Source of the DNA: Flavobacteriaceae bacterium UBA1903
GTDB lineage: Bacteria; Bacteroidota; Bacteroidia; Flavobacteriales; Flavobacteriaceae
Length of the DNA: 64,000 bases
NCBI GenBank assembly: GCA_002337605.1
Contig: DDGL01000016.1
Span: forward strand, 453,492 to 517,491
Reading direction: 5' to 3'
Each line of letters opens with the position of its first letter. The stretch's first letter is position 1. Shown piece after piece: positions 1 through 8,734 of the stretch. The notes below the pieces were generated by a model that was not told where the DNA came from, ran no database searches, and was given only the letters and a program-made list of their open reading frames with translations. Both the position numbers and the translations under genes were made by a program.

Positions 1-46
1 TTAGTTTTAAAATTTTAATTTATTTTTTCTCTGAAAATTTCAGAAA

Positions 47-205
47 TTAAGGTCTGCGACCTGTGGCTAGTCGGTATAAAATACCAATTACTGCTAGTAC
101 CAATAAGATATGAATTAAACTTCCTACAGCGTCCCCGAATCCGAAAAAGCCTACAAGCCATCCAATGATTAATAATACTACGATAAGCCAGATAATGTCT
201 CCCAT
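47..205 (-). CDS. Small membrane protein, lmo0937/DUF5670-like
   Basis: I translated this 52-residue reading frame by hand. It begins MGDIIWLIVVLLIIGWLVGF and ends in a basic RLATGRRP tail after a second hydrophobic stretch (about residues 28-44). It therefore looks like two short membrane segments separated by a glycine-rich turn (GFFGFGDAVG). This length, the opening Met-Gly-(Asp)-Ile-(Ile)-Trp and the Gly-rich centre match the lmo0937 family of tiny membrane proteins common in flavobacteria, whose function is unknown. It stands alone, with about 100 bp separating it from the photolyase gene to its right on the same strand. An imperfect hairpin (CTGAAA/TTTCAG, 31-43) follows the stop codon. 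The family call is from memory of the pattern. Confidence 0.75.
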   Translation of the reverse strand: MGDIIWLIVVLLIIGWLVGFFGFGDAVGSLIHILLVLAVIGILYRLATGRRP

Positions 206-310
206 GATATGTTGGTTTTTAGGTTATTTATACACTAAAGGTAAACGTTAATTGTATAGTCTGGTTGTGCTTTAACGATGGTTTAACCCAGTTTGTTAAA
301 AACATCCCAA

Positions 311-1855
311 CTAGAAATTATCTGGATTTTCAATAATTTTTGCAGCTCTATCTTTTAATGCGGCAAGTTTTTCGGCAGGCATTTTGGCCAGCATACTCAT
401 CATCATATTCATACGTTGGTTCTCTTTAAAATGCTCTTTTTTATCGTCTAAAAAATTCCAGTACAAACTATTAAAGGGGCAGGCGTCTTCTTCAGTTTTC
501 TTTGAAATTTTATAATGGCAGTCTTTGCAGTAATTACTCATTTTGTTGATGTAGCTTCCGCTTGAAACATAGGGTTTAGTTGCTACGATCCCACCATCTG
601 CAAATTGAGACATTCCTCGGGTATTTGTGATTTCTACCCATTCAATAGCATCTATGTAGATTCCCAAGTACCAGGCATCTACTTCATCTGGGTGGCATTG
701 GGTAAGTAAGGCAAAGTTTCCGGTGATCATTAAACGTTGGATATGATGTGCATAGGCATGATCCAGGCTTTGTTTGATAGCGTGGTGAAGGCAGTTCATT
801 TTTGTGTTTCCGGACCAGTAAAATTGAGGAAGTTTATTTTGGTTGTCCAACTTATTACTGCGTCTATAGCTAGGCATTTCTTTCCAGTAAATTCCCCGCA
901 TGTACTCGCGCCACCCTAAAATTTGTCGCACAAAACCTTCCACTTGTGATATGTGTATTTCATCTTTATGAATTTGCCAATAGCTAATAACCGAATCTAT
1001 TACTTCCCTTGGGTGTAACATCTTACTATTCAAGGCAAAGGAAAGCCGTGAATGATAAAGGTATACGTGTTCTGTATGCATGGCATCCTGGTAATCGCCA
1101 AAATGAACCAAAAGGTTTTCACAGAAATAATTTAATACCGAAAGGCAGTCCTTCCGCGAAGTAGGCCAGTTGAAATTTTCTTCAGAAAGAGTGCCAATAT
1201 ATGAAACGCCACTCTCTTTTATGCGCGTTACGGTGCTTGAAACATCTTTTCTAAAACCACGCTCGTGAGGAATTTTATCTTCTCCCTTCCATGTATTACG
1301 GTTACTTTTGTCAAAATTCCATTTGCCTCCTTCCGGGCTTTTATCATTGACCATCAGGATGTCGTGCTTTTTACGCATGTCACGGTAAAAGTACTCCATG
1401 GTCATCTCCTTTTTTCCTTTATAGAACTTTGCTAGTGAAGTCCTTGTAGTAAGGAAATGTTCCGTATCGTAGCTTTCAACTTCAATAGATGAGTTTGCTA
1501 TTTTTGTAGAAAAATTTTGTAGTTGTTCATCTAGCCTGTATTCATCTGGGAGTTGATATTCGAACTTTTTAATAGCATGGTTTTCTATAAGGTGCTCCAG
1601 ATTTTCAATGAGATCCTGCTTATTATCCTTATGGTCTAAAGTATAATAAATTACCTCGTGTCCGCGTTCCTGAAGCCAGATTCCAAATTCTTTCATGGCT
1701 TCAAAAAAAGCCACCGTTTTTTGAATGTGGTGCACTACGTAATCTGTTTCCTGGCGCATTTCGGCTATAAAGTACAACACATCTTTATTAGAAGTATCGT
1801 ACCACGAATGCTTGTGATTTAATTGATCGCCAAGGATAAGTCGTAGTGTTTTCAT
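311..1855 (-). CDS. Iron-sulfur bacterial cryptochrome/photolyase (FeS-BCP, PhrB-like)
   Basis: This 514-residue protein belongs to the deoxyribodipyrimidine photolyase-related family (COG3046), whose characterised member, Agrobacterium PhrB, is a (6-4) photolyase carrying FAD, a lumazine antenna and a [4Fe-4S] cluster. The N-terminus (MKTLRLILGDQLN) is the family's typical Rossmann start. Cysteines at 355, 443, 446 and 459 have exactly the spacing of the four cluster ligands of PhrB, shifted by five residues, and the paired His370-His371 corresponds to its active-site histidines. Length is normal. It is the last gene of a reverse-strand group with DASH cryptochrome, DUF2256 and flavin reductase, 61 bp after the cryptochrome. 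The expected job is light-driven repair of UV lesions; substrate preference is inferred. Confidence 0.92.
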   Translation of the reverse strand: MKTLRLILGDQLNHKHSWYDTSNKDVLYFIAEMRQETDYVVHHIQKTVAFFEAMKEFGIWLQERGHEVIYYTLDHKDNKQDLIENLEHLIENHAIKKFEYQLPDEYRLDEQLQNFSTKIANSSIEVESYDTEHFLTTRTSLAKFYKGKKEMTMEYFYRDMRKKHDILMVNDKSPEGGKWNFDKSNRNTWKGEDKIPHERGFRKDVSSTVTRIKESGVSYIGTLSEENFNWPTSRKDCLSVLNYFCENLLVHFGDYQDAMHTEHVYLYHSRLSFALNSKMLHPREVIDSVISYWQIHKDEIHISQVEGFVRQILGWREYMRGIYWKEMPSYRRSNKLDNQNKLPQFYWSGNTKMNCLHHAIKQSLDHAYAHHIQRLMITGNFALLTQCHPDEVDAWYLGIYIDAIEWVEITNTRGMSQFADGGIVATKPYVSSGSYINKMSNYCKDCHYKISKKTEEDACPFNSLYWNFLDDKKEHFKENQRMNMMMSMLAKMPAEKLAALKDRAAKIIENPDNF

Positions 1856-1916
1856 CTTTTAATTTGTTTTTTAAGCTGAAAATTTTAGGGTGATAAAACC
1901 TTCATACACCTAAGCC

Positions 1917-3212
1917 TTAGTGAAGCCATAGGTTTCGAAAATCACCATTTGAATCATAATTTTCAGCTTGTTTTTCGATATTAAATTTTCTGTCCCGGGG
2001 GTCATTACCAACTCCAGAAACATATTGCCAGTTCCCCCAATTGCTGTGGACATCATAATCTATTAGCTGGCTTTCAAAATAGCTGGCTCCAATTCTCCAG
2101 TCCTGTTTTAATTCTTTTGCCCAAAAACTAGCTACATTCTGGCGTCCACGGTTACTCATCCATCCCGTAGCGGCTATTTCTTTCATATGTGCATTTACAA
2201 ACGGATATTTAGTTTCTCCTTTTATCCAGCGTTCTTTAACTTTTTCTGAAGTTCCCCAGTCATAGGGTTTGTCTAAAATTCCACCTAATTTAAAGAGACT
2301 GTTGCCATGCTTGAGCGAAACATATTTAAAGAAGTCGCGCCAGATAAGTTCAAAAATCATCCAATAAGTATCCTGATTTTTCTTAACGTCTCTCTCAAAT
2401 TTTTTCACCTCCCAATAAATCATTCGGGGGGAGAGGCTCCCATTTGCGAGCCAGGCAGAAAATTTAGAACTATATGCGGTGCCTATCAATCCGTTTCGGG
2501 TTTGTTTATACGTGGCAATGTTTTGGGTATCCCAGATATAGTCTTGTAAGCGCTTTTTTCCGGTAAATTCACCTCCCTGAAAGGGAAATGCTGTGCGTTT
2601 ATCAAATACTGGAGTGGTAAGATTTAATTTTTCAAGCGTAGGAAGCTTAGTCTCACTACGCGTGGTTAATTTTAAATTGGAAGGGTGCTTTTTTTTAGGT
2701 ATTGGAAGGGTTTCTTGTACCTCAGCATATTTTTCACACTTTTTCCTGAAGTCAGTAAAAACTTTTGGTAATTTTTGAAAGCTATCATAGGGAATATCGG
2801 CTGGTTGAAATAAGAACTGATCGTAATACTCACACCATTTTATATCTGCAGGAATTACTTTTTTTACGGCATCTGAAACTATAGTTTCGTCACGAGTCCA
2901 TTCGGCTTGCGTGTGAATGCTTTTTATATGAAATTCTTCGGTTAGTTTTATAAAAATGGATTCAGGTGTAGCTCTAAAAATAAAGAGTGGAATGTTGAGT
3001 CCCGCTAAATTCTTTTGTAAGTCTGAAACGGTCTCCATTAAAAATTTAGCTCGGAATGCGCCTGTTTTTGGAAACCCGAATTTTGTTTCTAGATAATGTC
3101 TTGGGTCGAAACAATAGACAGCGATTACAGTTCCTTCAGTGTTACAAGCTTCCCTTACAGCCTGGTTATCTGTTACCCGTAAATTATTTCTAAACCAAAT
3201 TATGTGTGTCAT
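1917..3212 (-). CDS. DASH-family cryptochrome/photolyase
   Basis: A 431-residue member of the photolyase/cryptochrome superfamily. The N-terminal domain opens with [17 protein letters not shown], the usual antenna-binding Rossmann start. The C-terminal FAD-binding domain contains [14 protein letters not shown] and the [14 protein letters not shown] motif, then [20 protein letters not shown]. The WMSNRGRQN sequence is characteristic of the DASH class. DASH proteins repair cyclobutane dimers, best in single-stranded DNA, and may also sense light. Its ATG overlaps the TGA of the upstream DUF2256 gene (ATGA), so the two are very probably translated together. The second photolyase follows 61 bp downstream, so this organism keeps two distinct photolyase classes in one transcription unit. 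Confidence 0.94.
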   Translation of the reverse strand: MTHIIWFRNNLRVTDNQAVREACNTEGTVIAVYCFDPRHYLETKFGFPKTGAFRAKFLMETVSDLQKNLAGLNIPLFIFRATPESIFIKLTEEFHIKSIHTQAEWTRDETIVSDAVKKVIPADIKWCEYYDQFLFQPADIPYDSFQKLPKVFTDFRKKCEKYAEVQETLPIPKKKHPSNLKLTTRSETKLPTLEKLNLTTPVFDKRTAFPFQGGEFTGKKRLQDYIWDTQNIATYKQTRNGLIGTAYSSKFSAWLANGSLSPRMIYWEVKKFERDVKKNQDTYWMIFELIWRDFFKYVSLKHGNSLFKLGGILDKPYDWGTSEKVKERWIKGETKYPFVNAHMKEIAATGWMSNRGRQNVASFWAKELKQDWRIGASYFESQLIDYDVHSNWGNWQYVSGVGNDPRDRKFNIEKQAENYDSNGDFRNLWLH

Positions 3213-3349
3213 ACATTCTTATTTTTTCGGCATCGCTCACTACAATAAAGTACCTCTTTCCAATTGCGCTCCCATTTTTTTCGCCAAGAAAAGGAACGGT
3301 TGCAGACAGGACAAATTTTAGTGGGTAGTTGTGGCTTCTTATGGGTCAT
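3209..3349 (-). CDS. DUF2256 small zinc-ribbon protein
   Basis: I read this 46-residue gene directly from the sequence. It begins [20 protein letters not shown] and ends with [15 protein letters not shown]. The CPVC and CSERC pairs (residues 13, 16 and 36, 40) form a treble-clef-like zinc site and bracket a Trp-rich, basic stretch ([12 protein letters not shown]). This is the DUF2256 family, which in many bacteria and plants sits beside or is fused to cryptochromes and photolyases; its role is unknown. The stop codon overlaps the start of the DASH cryptochrome (ATGA), and only 3 bp separate it from the flavin reductase before it. Translational coupling suggests it works with the cryptochrome. 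Confidence 0.85.
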   Translation of the reverse strand: MTHKKPQLPTKICPVCNRSFSWRKKWERNWKEVLYCSERCRKNKNV

Positions 3350-3352
3350 GTA

Positions 3353-3970
3353 TTATTCTTTTGGCCTCGCATACGCCTCTCTCTGAAGTAATTTAGGCAG
3401 TGCATAGCCGTCCAGACCATTTATAGCCACAGTAGTACTTTTGTCCAATTGAATAAACCCATCATCTTGCAGCACGATCTTTTTGCAAAACAGATGTTCA
3501 ATCCTGCCTACGATTAAAAGGCAGTCATTTTCTTTTATAAAATATTCACTCACATACGCACAGCCAATTTGTACTGGAGCTCCTTCAACAAAAGGAGCCA
3601 GGAACTCTTTTTTATACATTGAAGTGAGATTAGTTTTGCTAAATTCAGATACTACTCCATCGTATTTAGCACTTGTATGGTGCGCGTCTTCGATAATAGC
3701 TTCATAAATATGATTTACGGTAAAATAGCCAGTTTTCTTGATATTATCATAGGTATTTCTAGGTACCGTCGTGGGGCGTACTACAAACCCCAGTAAGGGA
3801 GGGTTGCTTCCCAAATGAACTACACTACTAAAAACCGCGACATTTTCAATCCCATCACTGGATTTTGTAGCTATTAAGTTGGCAGATTTGTACCCGGTGC
3901 AACTGTTTATCAAGTTGATTCGATATAACTTTTCAAGTTTATCTAAATCCTTAGCGTTAAAATAATTCAT
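3353..3970 (-). CDS. Flavin reductase family protein
   Basis: This 205-residue protein has the split-barrel FMN-binding fold of the flavin reductase-like family: SANLIATKSSDGIENVAVFS near residue 28 and SNPPLLGFVVRPTTVPRNTY in the middle are the typical flavin-phosphate contacts. Members reduce or bind FMN/FAD with NAD(P)H, but specificity cannot be read here. It heads the light-repair operon, 3 bp before the DUF2256 gene. Photolyases need fully reduced FAD, so supply of reduced flavin or protection of the flavin state is an attractive but unproven role. A methyltransferase gene diverges from it across 86 bp that should hold both promoters. Confidence 0.88.
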   Translation of the reverse strand: MNYFNAKDLDKLEKLYRINLINSCTGYKSANLIATKSSDGIENVAVFSSVVHLGSNPPLLGFVVRPTTVPRNTYDNIKKTGYFTVNHIYEAIIEDAHHTSAKYDGVVSEFSKTNLTSMYKKEFLAPFVEGAPVQIGCAYVSEYFIKENDCLLIVGRIEHLFCKKIVLQDDGFIQLDKSTTVAINGLDGYALPKLLQREAYARPKE

Positions 3971-4056
3971 GTTCTAAAAATAGAGATTGTTTAGTAAAAC
4001 GAAGAAAACATTAGACAAAATTTAACTCACTATCTTTCGGGATAAAATAAAATTTA

Positions 4057-4860
4057 ATGGATTTTCAGAAAGCATTTCAAACTAACAAAGAAACCTGGGA
4101 GCAAAAAGTTGCTATCCACGCAGCGAGTGACTTCTATTTTATGGAGGATTTTAAAAAAGGAAAATCTTCTTTGAACCCCTATGAAGTCAAGGCGTTGGGA
4201 GATGTGAATGGTAAAAGCTTGCTGCATTTGCAGTGCCATTTTGGACAAGACACGTTGAGTTGGAGTAGGCTAGGGGCAAACTGTACAGGGGTGGATATAT
4301 CTGAAGAAGGAGTAAAGCTTGCACGTGCTTTAAATGAAGAGCTACAACTAGACGCTACGTTTGCATGCTGTAATGTATTGGAAGCTTCGCAGCATATTTC
4401 AGAAACTTTTGACATTGTATTTACCAGCTACGGAACTATTGGCTGGCTTCCCAACCTGAAGCCTTGGGCAGCAATGATTACAGAACGGTTAAAACCCGGA
4501 GGCGTATTTTATATAGTTGAATTCCATCCTATTGCCTGGATGTATGATTACACGGTCTCACCTCCCAAAATGAAATATGCCTACCATCAAAAAGAAGCAA
4601 TTTATGAGGAGTATGAAGGGACGTATGCAGAAGATGAGGATAGCACCAAAATGATAAGTAAAGAATATGGTTGGAACCATAGCTTGAGTGATGTAATAGG
4701 GAGCCTGTTAGAGGCTGGTCTTACTATTGAAAGCTTTAATGAGTACGATAGTTCACCGTATGATGTTTTTCCGGACTTGGTGAAAAATGAAGAAGGCATG
4801 TTTGAACTTAAAGAGAAAATGTACCCCTTACTATTTGAGGTAAAGGCGATAAAGAAATAA
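4057..4860 (+). CDS. Class I SAM-dependent methyltransferase
   Basis: A 267-residue protein with a seven-stranded Rossmann methyltransferase core. The SAM-binding region reads GKSLLHLQCHFGQDTLSWSR around residues 51-70, followed by GANCTGVDISEEGVKLAR, whose acidic residue would contact the ribose, and later by a FDIVFTSYGTIGWL post-motif segment. The substrate is not evident; the second half (EFHPIAWMYDYTV) resembles small-molecule methyltransferases of unknown target. It is a single gene, divergent from the flavin reductase, and ends just before a strong 12-bp hairpin shared with msrA. I give no gene name. Confidence 0.87.
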   Translation: MDFQKAFQTNKETWEQKVAIHAASDFYFMEDFKKGKSSLNPYEVKALGDVNGKSLLHLQCHFGQDTLSWSRLGANCTGVDISEEGVKLARALNEELQLDATFACCNVLEASQHISETFDIVFTSYGTIGWLPNLKPWAAMITERLKPGGVFYIVEFHPIAWMYDYTVSPPKMKYAYHQKEAIYEEYEGTYAEDEDSTKMISKEYGWNHSLSDVIGSLLEAGLTIESFNEYDSSPYDVFPDLVKNEEGMFELKEKMYPLLFEVKAIKK

Positions 4861-4863
4861 AAA

Positions 4864-4896
4864 AAACCTGACAGAATTTTAAGATCTGTCAGGTTT
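4864..4896. terminator. Bidirectional terminator hairpin between methyltransferase and msrA
   Basis: A perfect 12-bp stem (AAACCTGACAGA at 4864-4875 and TCTGTCAGGTTT at 4885-4896) encloses a 9-nt loop. Read on the reverse strand it is followed by six T residues, the classical intrinsic form, so it best serves msrA. On the forward strand it closes the methyltransferase gene but has only three T. Confidence 0.85.
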
Positions 4897-4919
4897 ATGA
4901 GTGCTTTATTAACTTCTGA

Positions 4920-5600
4920 TTAATGTGCGTCTTCCTTCAGCAATTCAGGAAATTTTTTCTGAAACCTCTTGAGTCTGGGAACAGAAACGTTTTGTATATA
5001 CCCGTGGTTTGGATTGTTACGCTCAAAATTTTGATGGTAGGCCTCTGCAACCCAGAACTTCTGAAAAGGTAGTACTTGAGCGGCTACTTTTCCTTCGCCT
5101 AGTTCCTTTTCGAGCGCTGCAATTTTAGCATCAATAATTTTTTTCTGAGCGTCATTTTGATAAAAAATAATCGAGCGGTATTGCGACCCATGGTCTGGAC
5201 CTTGCCCATTTACCTGAGTGATGTTTTGCGAACCGAAATAAACATCTACCAGTTGTTTAAAACTCACAATACTTGGGTCGTAAATAATTTCAACAGCTTC
5301 GGCATGTCCTGTACGACCTGTATTGCTGGATTCGTACGTAGGATTTTCGGTATGACCACCGCTGTATCCGGAAATTGACTCCTTAACCCCTTTTACGCTC
5401 TCATAAATAGCTTCTACACACCAGAAACATCCACTGGCAAAATAGGCCTTTTCAAGTCCGTTTTCAGAAGGAACTTCTACAGGTTTTTGTGTGTTTTGAG
5501 CCTGAGTCTCAGCTTTTTTGTTGCTCTCATTACCAGATTGGCAAGAGGCTTGTACGGTAAGTAGTAAAGAGGCAAATACAATAGAAAATAACTGTTTCAT
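4920..5600 (-). CDS. msrA: Peptide-methionine (S)-S-oxide reductase, lipoprotein form
   Basis: The 226-residue protein reduces the S-epimer of methionine sulfoxide in oxidised proteins, using a thioredoxin-type donor. The catalytic signature ASGCFWCVEAIYESVKGV lies at residues 56-73, with the active-site cysteine at 58 and a second at 61; the GHAEAVEI and DHGSQYRSI family motifs follow. The N-terminus is a lipoprotein signal peptide (MKQLFSIVFASLLLTVQASC), with the acylated cysteine predicted at residue 20, so it acts outside the cytoplasm, probably anchored to a membrane. A linker rich in Asn, Lys and Gln separates signal and enzyme. No msrB domain is fused or adjacent. It is monocistronic, bounded by hairpins on both sides. 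Confidence 0.95.
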   Translation of the reverse strand: MKQLFSIVFASLLLTVQASCQSGNESNKKAETQAQNTQKPVEVPSENGLEKAYFASGCFWCVEAIYESVKGVKESISGYSGGHTENPTYESSNTGRTGHAEAVEIIYDPSIVSFKQLVDVYFGSQNITQVNGQGPDHGSQYRSIIFYQNDAQKKIIDAKIAALEKELGEGKVAAQVLPFQKFWVAEAYHQNFERNNPNHGYIQNVSVPRLKRFQKKFPELLKEDAH

Positions 5601-5660
5601 GACAATTTTTATTTTGGGTGTTGGTCGGTTATATCCCGAATCCTTTCAAGGAAAATACTA

Positions 5661-5693
5661 AAAAAAGCCTCCACATATTGTGAAGGCTTTGTT
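5661..5693 (-). terminator. Intrinsic terminator after the coiled-coil zinc-ribbon relative
   Basis: AAAGCCT (5664-5670) pairs with AGGCTTT (5684-5690). On the reverse strand a run of T follows. It lies 40 bp past the stop codon of the 5733-6515 gene and ends the Nif3/zinc-ribbon operon. Confidence 0.75.
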
Positions 5694-5732
5694 ATATTTT
5701 ATAATGAATGTGCTCTGAGCGTGCTCGAAGCG

Positions 5733-6515
5733 TTACTTCATTTTTTTGAACATGGCGTCCATTTTCTCCTGCTCTTCGGTAGCTAATTCTGGATCCACCA
5801 GAATACGACCACTATGCTCATCTGTAATAATTTTTTTACGAGAAGCAATTTCCATTTGTACTTGTGGTGGAATGGTAAAGAAAGACCCTCCAGATGCACC
5901 GCGTTCTACGGGAACAACAGCTAAACCATTTTTAACGTTGGTTCTAATGCGCTTGTAAGCTTTTATCAGACGCTCTTCAATTTTCTTTTCGAATTTTTCA
6001 GATTCTTTGATCAGGGCTTTTTCTTCTTTTTCGGTCTCAGCCAGGATTTCATTCAATTCACCTTGCTTGTGCTTTAAGTGTTCCTGACGATCTCCTAAAC
6101 GTGATTGGGTTTCCTCAATTACCGCATTCTTTTGCTCAATCTGTGCCTTAAATTCTTTAATGTGCTTATCGGCTAACTGAATTTCTAATTCCTGAAATTC
6201 AACCTCTTTGCTCAACGAGTTGTACTCACGGTTGTTACGTACATTGTCCTGTTGTGCAGTGTATTTTTTAATAAGGGATTTAGATTCCTCAATCCCGTTC
6301 TTTTTCTCTTTGATGTTATTTTCAATAACTTCAAGTTCTGCTTTTAACTTGTCTAGACGGGTGTTCATTCCGGCAACCTCGTCTTCAAGATCTTCAACTT
6401 CTAAAGGTAATTCCCCGCGTACGTTTCTAATTTCATCTACGCGAGAATCAATTAATTGTAAGTCGTAAAGGGCTCTTAACTTCTCTTCTACAGTGGTTTC
6501 TGTTTTTGTGGCCAT
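5733..6515 (-). CDS. Coiled-coil protein of the C4 zinc-ribbon (PF02591-like) family lacking the cysteines
   Basis: A 260-residue protein that is almost entirely coiled coil (about residues 30-190, rich in Glu, Lys and Leu with heptads), ending in the small C-terminal domain of the CdsZ/zf-RING_7 family (VVPVERG at 200, RILVDPEL at 237). In most relatives this domain carries two CxxC-type pairs (pattern GACGGC and CEHCGR). Here they read GASGGS and DEHSGR, so the four ligand positions are Ser208, Ser211, Asp232 and Ser235 and a zinc site is unlikely. Function is unknown in the family. The gene begins 3 bp after the Nif3-like gene and the two are often neighbours, which suggests a shared process. 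Confidence 0.85.
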   Translation of the reverse strand: MATKTETTVEEKLRALYDLQLIDSRVDEIRNVRGELPLEVEDLEDEVAGMNTRLDKLKAELEVIENNIKEKKNGIEESKSLIKKYTAQQDNVRNNREYNSLSKEVEFQELEIQLADKHIKEFKAQIEQKNAVIEETQSRLGDRQEHLKHKQGELNEILAETEKEEKALIKESEKFEKKIEERLIKAYKRIRTNVKNGLAVVPVERGASGGSFFTIPPQVQMEIASRKKIITDEHSGRILVDPELATEEQEKMDAMFKKMK

Positions 6516-6518
6516 AAA

Positions 6519-7613
6519 TTAAAAATAGCTAATAGGATTGGTGTTTGTTTGTGATAAAACGACTGCAAAATTAGTGATTTTTTTTGTAAGGACATCAACT
6601 AAAAGGTCTTTTGTGTATTGTTCACTCTCATAATGTCCCACATCGCATAGTAAAATCTGATTTTCAGCCTGAAAAAAATCATGGTATTTAAAATCTGCAG
6701 AAACAAATGCATCTGCTCCTTGTGCTTTTGCAGCGCTAATAGCAAAGCTTCCACTACCTCCCAAGACCGCTACTTTTTTGATGGTTTTATTTCTTAAAGC
6801 TGAATGTCGTACACAGCCTGTTTTAAATGTTCTTTTTAAAACAGTAAGGAACTCCTTTTCAGAAATAGCTTCTGTAAATTCACCTAGCATGCCCATTCCT
6901 AGTTGTTGATGAGAATTTTCAAGGGTTGTAATTTCGTAGGCTACTTCTTCATATGGGTGTGCTTTAAAAAGGGTTTTTAGTACCCTGGACTGTAAATGTT
7001 TCGGGAATGTGATGCCTATTTGTGTTTCGGCTTCAAAATGAAGTTCTCCTTTTTGGCCTACATTCGGACTACTTCCTTCTTCCCCTTTAAAACTTCCATT
7101 ACCTTCAATAGTAAAACTACAATGACTATAATTACCAATGTTTCCTGCGCCAGCTTTAAATAAAGAGTCACGTACCACTTCAGCTTCGGTAGCAGGGACA
7201 AAGGTGGTTAGTTTTTGAATTGTTTGTGTTTTTGGGAGCAAGATATTTCGGTTCTCCAGCCCTAATACCTCACACATTTTAGCATTTACACCATTCCAGG
7301 AATTGTCAAGCGCCGTGTGAATAGCAACTATGGAAATATCATTTTTAATTGCTTTTTGCACCGTACGTTCTACGTAGGTTTTACCCGTAAGCTTTTTTAA
7401 CCCTGAAAATATAATGGGATGAAAACTTACAATAAGATTACAGCCATTCTCAATTGCTTCATCAACTACAGCTTCCAGGGTATCTAAGGAAACTAAAACT
7501 CCAGAGATTTTACTGTTTGCGTCTCCTACAAGTAAACCCGTATTATCAAAATCTTCGGCATAGTGGAGGGGTGCATAGTCATTCAAAATATTGATTACGT
7601 CTTGTACAGTCAT
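6519..7613 (-). CDS. Nif3-like dinuclear metal centre protein (YbgI/DUF34 family)
   Basis: I take the ATG at 7613 (MTVQDVINILNDYAPLHYAE) because the family begins there; an upstream ATG at 7661 would add 16 atypical residues. The 364-residue product has the two Nif3 halves, with metal ligands recognisable in NLIVSFHPIIFSGLKKL and AIHTALDNSWNGVN near the start and LLCDVGHYESEQYTKDLL near the end. The longer version found here carries a central PII-like insertion (roughly residues 120-225). Proteins of this family form toroidal hexamers with two metals per subunit; the physiological substrate is unsettled although the name GTP cyclohydrolase type 2 is often attached. It is translated just upstream of the coiled-coil gene and divergent from lpxK. 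Confidence 0.92.
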   Translation of the reverse strand: MTVQDVINILNDYAPLHYAEDFDNTGLLVGDANSKISGVLVSLDTLEAVVDEAIENGCNLIVSFHPIIFSGLKKLTGKTYVERTVQKAIKNDISIVAIHTALDNSWNGVNAKMCEVLGLENRNILLPKTQTIQKLTTFVPATEAEVVRDSLFKAGAGNIGNYSHCSFTIEGNGSFKGEEGSSPNVGQKGELHFEAETQIGITFPKHLQSRVLKTLFKAHPYEEVAYEITTLENSHQQLGMGMLGEFTEAISEKEFLTVLKRTFKTGCVRHSALRNKTIKKVAVLGGSGSFAISAAKAQGADAFVSADFKYHDFFQAENQILLCDVGHYESEQYTKDLLVDVLTKKITNFAVVLSQTNTNPISYF

Positions 7614-7700
7614 TTTAAAAACAATTTTCAGTAAAGATAACAGTTTATCAATTTTAAGCATATTTACATCAACAAACTTATCTTTACACTTTAGTTTTTT

Positions 7701-8714
7701 ATGAAATTACTCCGAAACTTGTTATTTCCTTTCTCCGTTTTGTATGGCTGGGTTACGGGTTTTCGTAATTTTTTATACGACAAGGGATGGTTAGAAAGTA
7801 GAGTCTATAAAACACCCTTGGTGTGTGTTGGTAATCTTTCGGTTGGAGGTACGGGCAAGTCGCCTATGATTGAATACCTGATTTCTTTTCTGAAAGACGA
7901 CTATCGTATAGCTGTTTTAAGCAGAGGTTACAAAAGAGAAACAAAGGGATTTTTAGAAGTAAACGAAACACATACGGCAACTCAGGTAGGAGATGAGCCG
8001 CTTCAGTTTAAAACAAAATATCCACAGGTAACCGTTGCTGTATGTGCAGACAGGCGGATGGGTATTGAAAAGCTACAGGCTAAGGCCGATGTAATTTTGT
8101 TGGACGATGCCTTTCAACATAGAAAAGTGAAACCGGCTGTAAATATACTTCTCACGCCGTTTCACGATTTATTTATTGAGGATTATGTAGTGCCTACTGG
8201 TAATTTGCGAGAGCCCCGAAGCGGCTCCAGACGCGCACATTGTATGGTGGTTACTAAGTGTCCGCCACGGGTTCCCTACGCAAAACTTCAGGAAATTGAG
8301 TTGCGGATGCCTATTTACAATCATCAAAAGCTATATTTTTCAGCGATTGGCTATGCCTCACAAATTTTTAATGTATCCGAAAGTTTACCTCTTGAATACT
8401 TGCAGGACAAGTCTTTTACGCTGGTAACAGGTATTGCAGATCCTTCCCCGTTGGTGCGTTATTTAACTGAAAAGAACTTCAGGTTTACCCACGAGAAGTT
8501 TCCCGACCACCATAACTTTTCAACCACCGAAATTTCACAGCTACGAGAAAAAGATATTATTCTCACTACCGAAAAAGACTTTATGCGTCTTCAAAGTAAA
8601 ATTGAAAAGTTTGCAATGTATTACCTGCCTATTGAAACGGTAATCTTAAAAGAGCAAGCAGCATTTTTTGAAGATTTTATAAGAAAATCAATAGATAAAA
8701 AGCGGCTGGGCTAA
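7701..8714 (+). CDS. lpxK: Tetraacyldisaccharide 4'-kinase
   Basis: LpxK phosphorylates the 4' position of the lipid A precursor disaccharide in the inner membrane, the sixth step of lipid A synthesis. The 337-residue protein begins with an amphipathic, partly hydrophobic helix (MKLLRNLLFPFSVLYGWVTG) for membrane contact, then the P-loop VGGTGKSP at residues 48-55. The DDAFQHRKV segment and GNLREPRSGSRRA are other hallmark motifs. Length is typical. It is a single gene, divergent from the Nif3-like gene with about 87 bp between the start codons, and its end is 20 bp from the convergent hybrid kinase gene. Confidence 0.96.
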   Translation: MKLLRNLLFPFSVLYGWVTGFRNFLYDKGWLESRVYKTPLVCVGNLSVGGTGKSPMIEYLISFLKDDYRIAVLSRGYKRETKGFLEVNETHTATQVGDEPLQFKTKYPQVTVAVCADRRMGIEKLQAKADVILLDDAFQHRKVKPAVNILLTPFHDLFIEDYVVPTGNLREPRSGSRRAHCMVVTKCPPRVPYAKLQEIELRMPIYNHQKLYFSAIGYASQIFNVSESLPLEYLQDKSFTLVTGIADPSPLVRYLTEKNFRFTHEKFPDHHNFSTTEISQLREKDIILTTEKDFMRLQSKIEKFAMYYLPIETVILKEQAAFFEDFIRKSIDKKRLG

Positions 8715-8734
8715 CAGGGTAAAAACTTCAAACA

